A stretch of DNA of 64,000 nucleotides, from assembly GCA_003104975.1 (NCBI GenBank), contig PQAM01000018.1, forward strand, positions 181,049 through 245,048. The letters are read 5' to 3'. The translations under genes and the position numbers were made by a program. A model generated the notes under the pieces. That model had not been told where the DNA came from. It ran no database searches and worked only from the letters and a program-made list of their open reading frames with translations. Shown one piece after another: positions 31,792 to 40,129 of this stretch (positions are counted from its first letter, which is position 1; each line of letters starts with the position of its first letter). The DNA is from Candidatus Methylomirabilota bacterium. Its GTDB lineage: Bacteria; Methylomirabilota; Methylomirabilia; Methylomirabilales; Methylomirabilaceae.

Positions 31792-34590
31792 ATGAAACGA
31801 TTTCACATCATGACGAAAGGCCGTTTCGCGTTATTGCGAAGCCGGAAGGCGGACATCGTGGATTCCCAGGCCGTCACGCCGCCCGCGGCCGTCGAGTGCC
31901 CGGCGCTGGTCGGCGCCCTGCAGTCGATATTGCAAGGGGGCCTGCCGGCAAACGATCTGATCCCCGCCCTCAGGGGGTGTATTGCCGAGGAGCAGGCACG
32001 GATCCTCCGGATCCATCGGAATGGTGGAACCGGGCAGACGGTGGCCCGATCCATCGCCACACTGACAGACGCGGTGGTGACCTCACTCTTTCATGCGACG
32101 GAGACTGCCTGCGACCCAGGTATAAAACGGCGCGGCAACGGGTGTGCGCTGGTTGCGCTGGGCGGCTATGGCCGACGCGAGATGAATCCGGCCTCCGACG
32201 TCGATCTGATGTTTGTCTACCCCCGCAAGGCTGACGCCTACCTGAATACGATCCTCCATCCGATATTAAGCACCCTCTGGGATGTCGGGTTCGTCGTGGG
32301 GCATTGTTGTCGTTCCATCGACGATTGCATACGGATGGCCCGGGCGGACCTGACCTCCTGCAGCTCGATGATCGAAGCCCGCTACCTGGCCGGCGACCCG
32401 GCGATCTATCAGACATTCAGCGCCAAGTTCGGGCGATCGGTCTTGAGTAAGCGGGCCGATACGATTGTCGCGCAGAAGCTCCAGGAGTTGCAGGAGCGCC
32501 ACTACCGGTATGGGGCGTCTATTTATGTGCAGGAGCCGCACCTCAAGGAGGGCACCGGCGGCCTGAGGGATCTTCATGCCGCCCTCTGTATTGCGCGAAT
32601 TACCCGGCAGGTGAGTACGCCATCCGAGCTGGCGCAACGAGGACTGCTCGGTCAGAACGAGAGCGAACGACTGGAGTCGGCCCTGGATTTCATGCTTCGC
32701 CTGCGCAATGAACTGCATTACCTGTACCGGGGCAAGCACGACGTGCTGTCGCTCTCCATTCAGGGGCAGGTCGCCGCCAACCTGGGGTTTTTAGATACCG
32801 CTCGGTCGTATGGCGTAGAACAGTTTATGCAGCGCTACTATCTGGCTGCAAAGGATATCTCGCAGTTGTCGGCGCAGGTCATCTCGCGCTGTACGCAAGG
32901 GAGGTCGCAGGTGGAGAAGGTGATGCGGAAACTGAAGGCTCGCGATATCGGTGACGATCTGACGGAGATCGATCGCAGCATCTACGCCTCGCCGAAGAAT
33001 CGGGGTCTGTTTCAAGACGATCCTGTTCGATTGCTGAAGGTCTTCTGGTATGCCCAGCAGATGGGCTACACGTTGAGTCAGGAGATCCAAGACTGTATCA
33101 GGGTCGAGATCCATCTCATCGATGAGAGGGTAAGGCGTTCGAGCCGGGCGCTGGGCTTTTTCCTCGCGATCCTGCGGGAATCACAGGGGGTCGCCGCAAC
33201 CCTTCGCAACATGCATGAACTGGGCGTACTCGGGGCCTATATCCCTGAATTCGCCAAATTGACGCGTCTGGTCCAGTTTGATTTTTACCATCGATATACG
33301 GTGGACGAACACACCTTCCTGGCCATCGAGACGCTCGAACACCTGGATGAGGTATCCCGCTTTTACGGCGAAGAGTTTCGGTCACTCGCATCGGATGCCA
33401 AGCGATTGGAGCTCTTGCGGCTGGCGCTTCTGCTTCACGATATCGGCAAGGGGGAGGGGGCCGATCACGCCCCTAAAAGCGCTTCCCTGGTGGAGGCGAT
33501 TCTGAACAGGATGGGTATCCCGAGGTCGGATGCGGATACCGTCATCTTTCTGGTGGCCCGCCATCTGGAGATGTCGTATATCGCGCAGCGCCTGGACCTC
33601 GACGATGAGGCCATTGTCATCGACTTTGCGAAAAAGGTGGAGACGCTCGATCGGTTGAAGATGCTGTACCTGCTCACCTTTGCCGACATCAAGGCGGTCG
33701 GGCCCGGGGTCTGGACCGAGTGGAAGGGCACATTACTGTGGGAGCTGTACATCAAGACCCATACGGTCCTCATCAGGGGCATCCCCGAGGGGGAGGACGA
33801 TCTGGCTCGCGCTGAACGAACCAAATCGCAGCTTACGCAAGAGCTGTCGCCGGAATTCGGCGTGGAGGCCGTGAAACGATACGTACAGGAGGCCCCGACA
33901 CGCTACCTGCTGACAACCCCACTCCATAAAGTCGCCTCGCACATGCGGGTGATTGCTCGCGTGCAGCGGGGCGAGGAGGCGGCCAGTCAATGGACGGCAT
34001 TCCCATTGGCTGGCTATTCCGAGTTTACCGTGTGCGCCTACGGCCGGCATGGGCGGTTCGCGCAGGTGGTCGGGACGCTTACCGCCAACGGGATGAACAT
34101 CCTGAGCGCCCAGATCTTCACGATGGCAAGCGGGATGGTCATTCGGCATTTCAGGGTCGACAACGGCAGCGGCGCGGCCATCAATGACCCGACCGTCTGG
34201 GACCGGGTCGTTGCGGACCTGCACGATGTTCTGACGGACAAGGTGGCCGTTCACGACCTCATCAAAGGCCGCCGGAAGGAAGGCCTGGTCCGGCCGATTC
34301 AAAAGGGTGCAGAGTTCCCGCTGAAGGTCGAGTTCGACAACCTGGTCTCTCATGCCTATACCATCCTTGATATTCGAACGCGGGATCGGTTGGGACTCCT
34401 GTACCTCATCACCAGTACCCTGTCGCAACTCGGGGTCGATATACGCTCGGCCAAGATCACCACAGAGGCCGAGCAGGTGGTCGACGTCTTCTATGTCACA
34501 AATAAAGACGGCAGCAAGCTGATCGATGAGGGGCGGAGGGCCCGGATCGGGACCGAGCTGGAACGCGTCCTTACCGAGGGATTCAATTAA
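31792..34590 (+). CDS. glnD: PII uridylyltransferase/uridylyl-removing enzyme GlnD
   Basis: A 932-aa nitrogen-status sensor that adds UMP to PII proteins when glutamine is low and removes it when glutamine is high. Domains in order: nucleotidyltransferase with ALVALGGYGRREMNPASDVD (about residues 123-142), GlnD linker helices, an HD hydrolase with LALLLHDIGKGEGADHAPK (about 545-563), and two C-terminal ACT domains (EFTVCAYGRHGRFAQVVGTL and TILDIRTRDRLGLLYLITST) that bind glutamine. The length matches the family. No PII or glutamine synthetase gene is in the window. aroE follows after a dispersed repeat. Confidence 0.95.
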   Translation: MKRFHIMTKGRFALLRSRKADIVDSQAVTPPAAVECPALVGALQSILQGGLPANDLIPALRGCIAEEQARILRIHRNGGTGQTVARSIATLTDAVVTSLFHATETACDPGIKRRGNGCALVALGGYGRREMNPASDVDLMFVYPRKADAYLNTILHPILSTLWDVGFVVGHCCRSIDDCIRMARADLTSCSSMIEARYLAGDPAIYQTFSAKFGRSVLSKRADTIVAQKLQELQERHYRYGASIYVQEPHLKEGTGGLRDLHAALCIARITRQVSTPSELAQRGLLGQNESERLESALDFMLRLRNELHYLYRGKHDVLSLSIQGQVAANLGFLDTARSYGVEQFMQRYYLAAKDISQLSAQVISRCTQGRSQVEKVMRKLKARDIGDDLTEIDRSIYASPKNRGLFQDDPVRLLKVFWYAQQMGYTLSQEIQDCIRVEIHLIDERVRRSSRALGFFLAILRESQGVAATLRNMHELGVLGAYIPEFAKLTRLVQFDFYHRYTVDEHTFLAIETLEHLDEVSRFYGEEFRSLASDAKRLELLRLALLLHDIGKGEGADHAPKSASLVEAILNRMGIPRSDADTVIFLVARHLEMSYIAQRLDLDDEAIVIDFAKKVETLDRLKMLYLLTFADIKAVGPGVWTEWKGTLLWELYIKTHTVLIRGIPEGEDDLARAERTKSQLTQELSPEFGVEAVKRYVQEAPTRYLLTTPLHKVASHMRVIARVQRGEEAASQWTAFPLAGYSEFTVCAYGRHGRFAQVVGTLTANGMNILSAQIFTMASGMVIRHFRVDNGSGAAINDPTVWDRVVADLHDVLTDKVAVHDLIKGRRKEGLVRPIQKGAEFPLKVEFDNLVSHAYTILDIRTRDRLGLLYLITSTLSQLGVDIRSAKITTEAEQVVDVFYVTNKDGSKLIDEGRRARIGTELERVLTEGFN

Positions 34591-34607
34591 TAGACACGGT
34601 ATCCCGC

Positions 34608-34700
34608 TCCCCTCACCCTAACCCTCTCCCCTAAGGGGCGAGGGACACACCCAAAAGATCTCTCTCCCCCACACTTGGGGGAGAGGATGAAGGTGAGGGG
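34608..34700. repeat. Dispersed inverted repeat (CCCCTCACC family) before aroE
   Basis: CTCCCCTCACCCTAACCCTC at the left and GGATGAAGGTGAGGGG at the right. It sits in the glnD-aroE gap and may end the glnD transcript. Confidence 0.75.
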
Positions 34701-34718
34701 GTGGTTCGTGGGGCACAT

Positions 34719-35576
34719 ATGCAATTTACCGCCGCAGCAAAGCTATTCATCCTTTTCGGCGACCCTGTCGCGCACAGCCTGTCGCCGGTCATGCAGAATG
34801 CCGCGCTTCAGGCGGCCGGCATCGACGGCCTCTACCTTCCATGGCGGGTACGAACAGCAGGCCTGCCGACCGCCTTCGCGGCCCTCCGCGAGATGGACAA
34901 CTTCGGAGGGGCGAATGTCACGATCCCCCACAAGGAGCAGGCCTTCACGCTGGTCGATCGTGTCACCCCGGAGGCCGCAGCGGTGGGCGCGGTCAATACG
35001 ATCGTGATCAGGGACGGACGCTTGCTTGGGGCCAATACCGACGGACCGGGATTTCTCCGATCACTTTATGAAGAGGCAGGGTTTCTGCCGCAAAAAAAAT
35101 CGGTCGTCATCATCGGGGCCGGCGGGGCCGCGCGCGCCGTCGCCGTCAGCCTCGCCGAGGCCGGCGCTACGCCGCTTGTCGTCATCAATCGGACGCCGGA
35201 GCGCGCGCAGCGACTGGCTGAATTTATCCGCAGACAAATCGGGACATCGGCCGTCGGAATGGGGCCGGACGATCCGCGTCTGCCGTCTTGCGTAACGGAG
35301 AGCGCCCTGGTCGTCAATACCACGTCGGTCGGACTCAATCCTTCCGATCCGCCGCCGATCGATCCCGGCCTGCTTCAGTCAGAGACATTGGTCTACGACC
35401 TGATCTACCGGCCGCTGGAGACCGCATTGCTGCGAGCAGCCAAAGGGCGGGGATGTCGGGTCTTGGGGGGGCTGGGCATGTTGCTGTATCAGGGCGCCCT
35501 GGCCTTCGAACTGTGGACCGGACACAAGCCTTCAGAGGAGGCGATGCGCCGAGCGCTTACTCCTGCGATTGCCTGA
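34719..35576 (+). CDS. aroE: Shikimate dehydrogenase
   Basis: A 285-aa NADPH enzyme reducing 3-dehydroshikimate in aromatic amino acid synthesis. The substrate-site motif LFGDPVAHSLSPVMQNAALQ, the catalytic Lys in NVTIPHKEQAF, AVNTIV and GANTDGPGF are present, followed by the dinucleotide loop VIIGAGGAARAVAVSL, NRTPERA, and GLGMLLYQGALAFELWTG at the end. ATG 34719 is chosen over the GTG at 34701, which lies next to the repeat. The other shikimate genes are not here. The type IV pilus locus starts 94 bp later. Confidence 0.94.
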   Translation: MQFTAAAKLFILFGDPVAHSLSPVMQNAALQAAGIDGLYLPWRVRTAGLPTAFAALREMDNFGGANVTIPHKEQAFTLVDRVTPEAAAVGAVNTIVIRDGRLLGANTDGPGFLRSLYEEAGFLPQKKSVVIIGAGGAARAVAVSLAEAGATPLVVINRTPERAQRLAEFIRRQIGTSAVGMGPDDPRLPSCVTESALVVNTTSVGLNPSDPPPIDPGLLQSETLVYDLIYRPLETALLRAAKGRGCRVLGGLGMLLYQGALAFELWTGHKPSEEAMRRALTPAIA

Positions 35577-35598
35577 GTTCGTTGAGATATGATATGAT
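35569..35598 (+). promoter_or_regulatory. Possible promoter for pilB
   Basis: TTGCCT (35569-35574), an 18-bp spacer and TATGAT (35593-35598), overlapping the end of aroE. The -10 repeats as TATGATATGATAAAAT, the most AT-rich spot in the region. Confidence 0.4.
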
Positions 35599-35669
35599 AA
35601 AATGTTAAAACACCCGATGGTATTCGTCATGATGCGCCAGTTGTAGCTACGCATGGAAAGGATAGATTG

Positions 35670-37367
35670 ATGTCATCCGGACGATTGGGCGAGATGCTGG
35701 TAAGGGCGAACCTGATCACGCCGGAGCAGTTGGATGAGGCGCTGGCAGTACAAAAGAGCGCCGGCGGGCGGATCGGATCGCTTCTTGTCAAGCTTGGGTA
35801 CGTCAGCGAGGAGGAGATCGCGGCCTTCCTGGGGCGCCAATACGGCGTGCCGCCCGTCGATCTCAGCAAGACGACGATTGATCCTGCCATTCTGAAGCTG
35901 GTTCCAGCCGAAGTCGCTCGAAAATATCTGCTGATCCCGCTAGGCGAGTCCGGAAGCGTCCTCACCGTGGCTATGGCGGATCCATCCGACATTTTCGCCA
36001 TCGATGAGGTCAGATTCATCACCGGTCACAACATCCAGCCGATGGTCGCGCCGAACACATCGATCCAGAATGCCCTCAACCGGTACTACGATACCGCCGG
36101 TTTCGCCCGAAGCCTGGTGAGGGATTTTGAGGAAAAAGAGCTGGGGCTTGCCGTACCGGAACAGCGAGGGGTCGATCTGGCCGAGTTGTACCGGGCCACC
36201 GAAGAGGCGCCGGTCGTCAAGCTGGTCAACCTGATCCTGACCGACGCCATCAATAGGGGCGCCTCCGATATCCATCTGGAGCCCTATGAAAAGGCATTTC
36301 GCATCCGCTTCAGACTCGATGGCGTCCTCTACGAGGTGATGTCTCCGCCCCTGACGCTGCACGCCGCGGTGACCTCTCGAATCAAGATTATGGGGCGATT
36401 GGATATTGCCGAACGGCGCATGCCTCAGGACGGGCGGATCAAGGTCAAGATGCGAGAGCGAGAGCTGGACCTTCGGGTCTCTACAGTCCCAACGTTATTC
36501 GGCGAGAAGGTGGTCATGCGACTTCTGGACCGCGCGAACCTCGAACTGGACATGAGTAAACTCGGATTCGAGCCCGAGGCGCTCGCCATGTTCGAAAAGG
36601 CCATCCTCGCCCCTTACGGCATGGTCCTGGTGACCGGTCCGACCGGCAGCGGAAAGACGACGACGTTGTATTCGGCGTTGAATCGGTTGAATCGTATCGG
36701 CACCAATATCATGACGGCAGAGGATCCCGTCGAGTACAACCTGACCGGGATTAACCAGATCCAGGTGAAGTCGGATATCGGTCTGACCTTTGCCGCCCTA
36801 TTGAGGTCATTTCTTCGACAAGATCCGGACATCATCATGGTGGGTGAGATCCGCGATTTCGAGACGGCCGAGATCGCGATTAAGGCCGCCCTGACGGGCC
36901 ACCTGGTGCTGAGCACCGTCCACACCAACGACGCCATCAGCACGGTGGGACGGCTGATCAGTATGGGCGTCCCGGCGTATCTGGTCAGCGCCTCGCTCAA
37001 CCTGCTGCTCGCCCAGCGCCTGGTCCGCCGACTCTGCCCGGAGTGCAGGACAGAGCGCGCAATCCCTGTCGCCACACTGGAGGAGATCGGTTTCAGCCCG
37101 CAGGAGGCCAGCAGTATCACCTGCTATCAGGGGAAAGGGTGTATCGCGTGTCGTGATACAGGCTATCGGGGCAGGATCGGGCTCTACGAGGTGGTACTGC
37201 TCAACGAACAGATGCGAGAGGCGATTCTGAACGGCGTCTCCGTCAATGAGCTCCGCACCCTGCAACACAAATACGGCATGAGAAGTCTCGGCGAGAGCGG
37301 ATTGCAGAAGATTCGGGAAGGCGTCACCACCGTCGAAGAGGTTATTCGAGTCACCAGTCTCTTCTAA
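35670..37367 (+). CDS. pilB: Type IV pilus extension ATPase PilB
   Basis: A 565-aa hexameric motor that powers pilin assembly. The N-terminal MshEN-type domain (SSGRLGEMLVRANLITPEQL) is followed by the GspE core: Walker A GPTGSGKTTTLY, the Asp box, Walker B LRQDPDIIMVGEIRD, the His box HLVLSTVHTND, and a zinc-binding tetracysteine (LCPECR and GCIACRDTGY). ATG 35670 follows GGAAAGG and overlaps an in-frame TTG. It is first in the pilus locus, ahead of pilT and pilC. Confidence 0.95.
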   Translation: MSSGRLGEMLVRANLITPEQLDEALAVQKSAGGRIGSLLVKLGYVSEEEIAAFLGRQYGVPPVDLSKTTIDPAILKLVPAEVARKYLLIPLGESGSVLTVAMADPSDIFAIDEVRFITGHNIQPMVAPNTSIQNALNRYYDTAGFARSLVRDFEEKELGLAVPEQRGVDLAELYRATEEAPVVKLVNLILTDAINRGASDIHLEPYEKAFRIRFRLDGVLYEVMSPPLTLHAAVTSRIKIMGRLDIAERRMPQDGRIKVKMRERELDLRVSTVPTLFGEKVVMRLLDRANLELDMSKLGFEPEALAMFEKAILAPYGMVLVTGPTGSGKTTTLYSALNRLNRIGTNIMTAEDPVEYNLTGINQIQVKSDIGLTFAALLRSFLRQDPDIIMVGEIRDFETAEIAIKAALTGHLVLSTVHTNDAISTVGRLISMGVPAYLVSASLNLLLAQRLVRRLCPECRTERAIPVATLEEIGFSPQEASSITCYQGKGCIACRDTGYRGRIGLYEVVLLNEQMREAILNGVSVNELRTLQHKYGMRSLGESGLQKIREGVTTVEEVIRVTSLF

Positions 37368-37419
37368 GGGCGGCTATGAGCTAATGTCCCGCTCTGAAAT
37401 CCGTTGCATAGTTTCGGAC

Positions 37420-37506
37420 GTCATTCCGGCCAAGCCCGCATCGCGGGCGCGAGCCGGAATCCAGGAAATACCGGGAGTTCTGGATTCCCGCTTTCGCGGG
37501 AATGAC
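37420..37506. repeat. Dispersed inverted repeat GTCATTCCGGC...GCGGGAATGAC
   Basis: CGTCATTCCGGCCAAGCCCG with right end CTTTCGCGGGAATGACG. It belongs to the family of 24051-24144 and fills most of the pilB-pilT gap. The remainder (37507-37622) has a short CAGC-rich fragment and the pilT ribosome site AGGAGG. Confidence 0.75.
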
Positions 37507-37622
37507 GATACATGAAGCGCCGACTCCCCCGAACTTCTGACTTACGACACTGGCTGCTCACCGCTGATAGCTGTCTCATCTGGCATCGATTTTGCTAGTC
37601 TACATCTCGATAGGAGGTAAGC

Positions 37623-38705
37623 ATGGACCTGCACGAGATGTTGAAAGAGATCGTCGAACGCGGCGCGTCGGATCTGCATCTGACGGTCGGCGTCCCACCG
37701 ATGTTGCGCCTGCACGGCCGGATTTCGCCCCTCAATGATGAGCAGCTCGTTCCGACAGAAACCAAACGCCTGGCCTACAGTGTCCTCACTGATGCCCAGA
37801 AGCGGCAGTTTGAAGAAGAACAAGAGCTCGACCTCTCCTTTGGGATAAGGGACTTAAGCAGGTTCAGGGCCAATATCTTTGTACAGCGGGGGTCCGTTGG
37901 GATGGCGATCCGCCCCATTCCGTACGAGATCCGTAGGTTTGAAGAGCTCGGCCTGCCCAAGATCGTTGCCGATCTCTGCGAGAAGCCCAAAGGACTGATC
38001 CTTGTCACCGGACCGACCGGTTCGGGAAAATCAACCACGCTTGCCACCATGATCGACAAGATCAACTCTGAGCACCATGAACATATCGTGACCATCGAAG
38101 ACCCTATCGAGTTTCTGCATCCGCACAAGAGTTGTGTGGTCAATCAGCGCGAGGTTCACTCCGACACCCGGTCGTTTGCTGAAGCGTTGAGACGAGTCCT
38201 GCGGCAGGATCCCGACAAGGTCCTCATCGGCGAGATGCGCGACCAGGAGACGATTGCGACGGCCCTGACGATCGCGGAGACCGGGCACCTGACGTTCGCG
38301 ACGCTGCATACCAACTCGGCGGTAGAGACCATGCACCGCATCATCGATGTCTTTCCAGCGCACCAACAGCCGCAGATCCGCGCGCAACTCTCCTTTGTCC
38401 TGGAAGGGGTACTGTGCCAGGCGCTGATCCCCAAGAGCAACGGCCAGGGGCGGGTGCTGGCGCTGGAGATCATGGTTCCGAACCCGGCGATCCGTAATCT
38501 GATTCGCGAGGACAAAATCCACCAGATCTACTCGACCATGCAGACCGGCCAGGAGAAGTTCGGTATGCAGACGATGAATCAATCGCTCCTCGGACACTAT
38601 CTGAGGCGCAACATTACGTTGGAAGAGGCCATATTCAGGAGCCCGTTGCCCGACGAGCTGACTCAGATGATCCAGCGCACAAAAAGCCAGGCTATAGCTG
38701 TTTAG
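37623..38705 (+). CDS. pilT: Type IV pilus retraction ATPase PilT
   Basis: A 360-aa hexameric motor that disassembles pili for twitching and DNA uptake. It shows ASDLHLTVGVPPMLRLHGRI, Walker A GPTGSGKSTTLATM, the Asp-box EDPIEFLH, Walker B LRQDPDKVLIGEMRD, HLTFATLHTNSAVETMHRI, and the PilT-specific AIRNLIREDKIHQIYSTMQT helix ending in GMQTMNQSL. The ribosome site AGGAGG lies 6 nt before the ATG. The length is normal. Confidence 0.95.
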   Translation: MDLHEMLKEIVERGASDLHLTVGVPPMLRLHGRISPLNDEQLVPTETKRLAYSVLTDAQKRQFEEEQELDLSFGIRDLSRFRANIFVQRGSVGMAIRPIPYEIRRFEELGLPKIVADLCEKPKGLILVTGPTGSGKSTTLATMIDKINSEHHEHIVTIEDPIEFLHPHKSCVVNQREVHSDTRSFAEALRRVLRQDPDKVLIGEMRDQETIATALTIAETGHLTFATLHTNSAVETMHRIIDVFPAHQQPQIRAQLSFVLEGVLCQALIPKSNGQGRVLALEIMVPNPAIRNLIREDKIHQIYSTMQTGQEKFGMQTMNQSLLGHYLRRNITLEEAIFRSPLPDELTQMIQRTKSQAIAV

Positions 38706-38730
38706 GCTGTAGGGAATAAGGCTTGGGAGT

Positions 38731-38761
38731 TTCTAAACCCCAAACCCCAGACCCTAAACCC
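38731..38761. repeat. CCCTAAACCC-type tract before pilC
   Basis: CTAAACCCCAAACCCCAGAC then CCTAAACCC, after TTTAGGCTGTAGGG (38700-38713), which can pair with it. One of several such tracts just ahead of gene starts. Confidence 0.6.
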
Positions 38762-38777
38762 GTTTTTAGAGGAACAG

Positions 38778-39989
38778 ATGCCGACATTTGCCTATCGCGG
38801 ACGAAGCCGGACAGGCCAGATAGTTGCCGGGCAGATGGAGGCCAATACCCCGGAGGCCGTGATCTCCCAGCTCCGCCAACAACAGATCTTTCCGATTGCC
38901 GTCAAGCCGCAGCCCAAGCAGATCGAGCTGAAGGTCCCCGGATTCGGTAGGGGTGTGAAGGAGAAGGATCTGGCAGTGGTTACCCGCCAGCTTGCCACCA
39001 TGATCGATGCCGGACTCCCGCTGGTACAGTGCCTCGATACCTTGGCGTCCCAACAGCCGAATAAACGGTTCAAGACCATCCTTACCCGAATCAGAGAGGA
39101 TGTGGAGGCGGGCTCGACCTTTGCGGCAGCCCTGAAACGCCATTCGGTGGTATTCACGCCGCTGTACACCAACATGGTTGAGGCGGGCGAGGTCGGCGGG
39201 CTGCTCGACACCATACTGAACCGCCTTGCGGTCTACATCGAGAAGGCGATGGTGCTCAAACGGAAGGTCAAGGGCGCCATGATCTATCCCGGTGCCATCG
39301 TCACGGTCGCCGTCGGCGTGGTTATCTTCCTGCTGACCTTCGTCATCCCGGTCTTTGAAGGATTTTTCCAGGGGGCTGGGGTCCAACTTCCCCTTCCGAC
39401 CCGGGTGGTCATGGCGGCGAGTCGCTTTGTTCGGGCATACATTCTGGCCGTGCTCGGCCTCGTCATCGCAGCGATCGCCGGCATCCGGTTTACCTATAAG
39501 ACAGAGAAAGGCCGACGGGCTATTGATAAATTCTTTCTACGGGTTCCGATATTCGGAGCATTGTTCCGAAAGGTAGCCGTCGCGCGGTTCACGCGGACAC
39601 TGGGGACATTGATCGCTAGCGGCGTCCCGATCCTGGACGGACTGGACATTACGGCCAAAACCGCCGGGAATAAGGTCGTGGAAGAGGCGATTCTGAAGAC
39701 CCGCGAGAGCATCGCCGAAGGCAAGACCATCGCCGCGCCGCTTCAATCGTCCGGGGTCTTCCCGCCGATGGTTGTCCAGATGATCAGTGTTGGGGAACAG
39801 TCCGGGTCGCTTGATTCGATGTTGGAGAAGATTGCCGAGTTCTACGATGCCGAGGTCGATCAGGCCGTCTCCAATCTGACCGCCCTGATTGAGCCGATAC
39901 TGATGGTATTCCTCGGAGTCGTCGTGGGCGGCATCATCGTGGCGATGTATCTGCCTATTTTCAAGCTGGTGACGGTGATAGGGCGCTGA
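38778..39989 (+). CDS. pilC: Type IV pilus inner-membrane platform protein PilC
   Basis: A 403-aa polytopic protein that couples PilB/PilT to pilin loading. It shows an N-terminal MPTFAYRGRSRTGQIVAG and two GspF-type repeats: the first begins LAVVTRQLATMIDAGLPLVQ, the second RFTRTLGTLIASGVPILDGL. Three membrane helices sit at about residues 170-195, 215-240 and 373-395, with the closing GGIIVAMYLPIFKLVTVI. It follows pilT as in many loci. Confidence 0.95.
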   Translation: MPTFAYRGRSRTGQIVAGQMEANTPEAVISQLRQQQIFPIAVKPQPKQIELKVPGFGRGVKEKDLAVVTRQLATMIDAGLPLVQCLDTLASQQPNKRFKTILTRIREDVEAGSTFAAALKRHSVVFTPLYTNMVEAGEVGGLLDTILNRLAVYIEKAMVLKRKVKGAMIYPGAIVTVAVGVVIFLLTFVIPVFEGFFQGAGVQLPLPTRVVMAASRFVRAYILAVLGLVIAAIAGIRFTYKTEKGRRAIDKFFLRVPIFGALFRKVAVARFTRTLGTLIASGVPILDGLDITAKTAGNKVVEEAILKTRESIAEGKTIAAPLQSSGVFPPMVVQMISVGEQSGSLDSMLEKIAEFYDAEVDQAVSNLTALIEPILMVFLGVVVGGIIVAMYLPIFKLVTVIGR

Positions 39990-40020
39990 ATGCGGTACCC
40001 AAAGATACACATTGGGATGT

Positions 40021-40110
40021 GTCATGGCGAGCGACCAACGGGAGCGCGGCAATCTCACCGTTGTTGTTCTGACAGACGGTGAGATTGCTTCGGCTTCGCC
40101 TCGCAATGAC
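40021..40110. repeat. Dispersed inverted repeat GTCATGGCGAG...CTCGCAATGAC
   Basis: The same family as 24234 and 26270, with paired inner arms CAATCTCACCG and CGGTGAGATTG. It fills the pilC-pilS gap. Confidence 0.8.
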
Positions 40111-40129
40111 AGACGGGACCTGCTAACCC

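Noticed and set aside
38731..38761. TTAGGG-like tract as a true telomere or chromosome end
   Set aside because: It is short, degenerate, internal and one of several; it lies in a gene leader within a circular-type gene layout.
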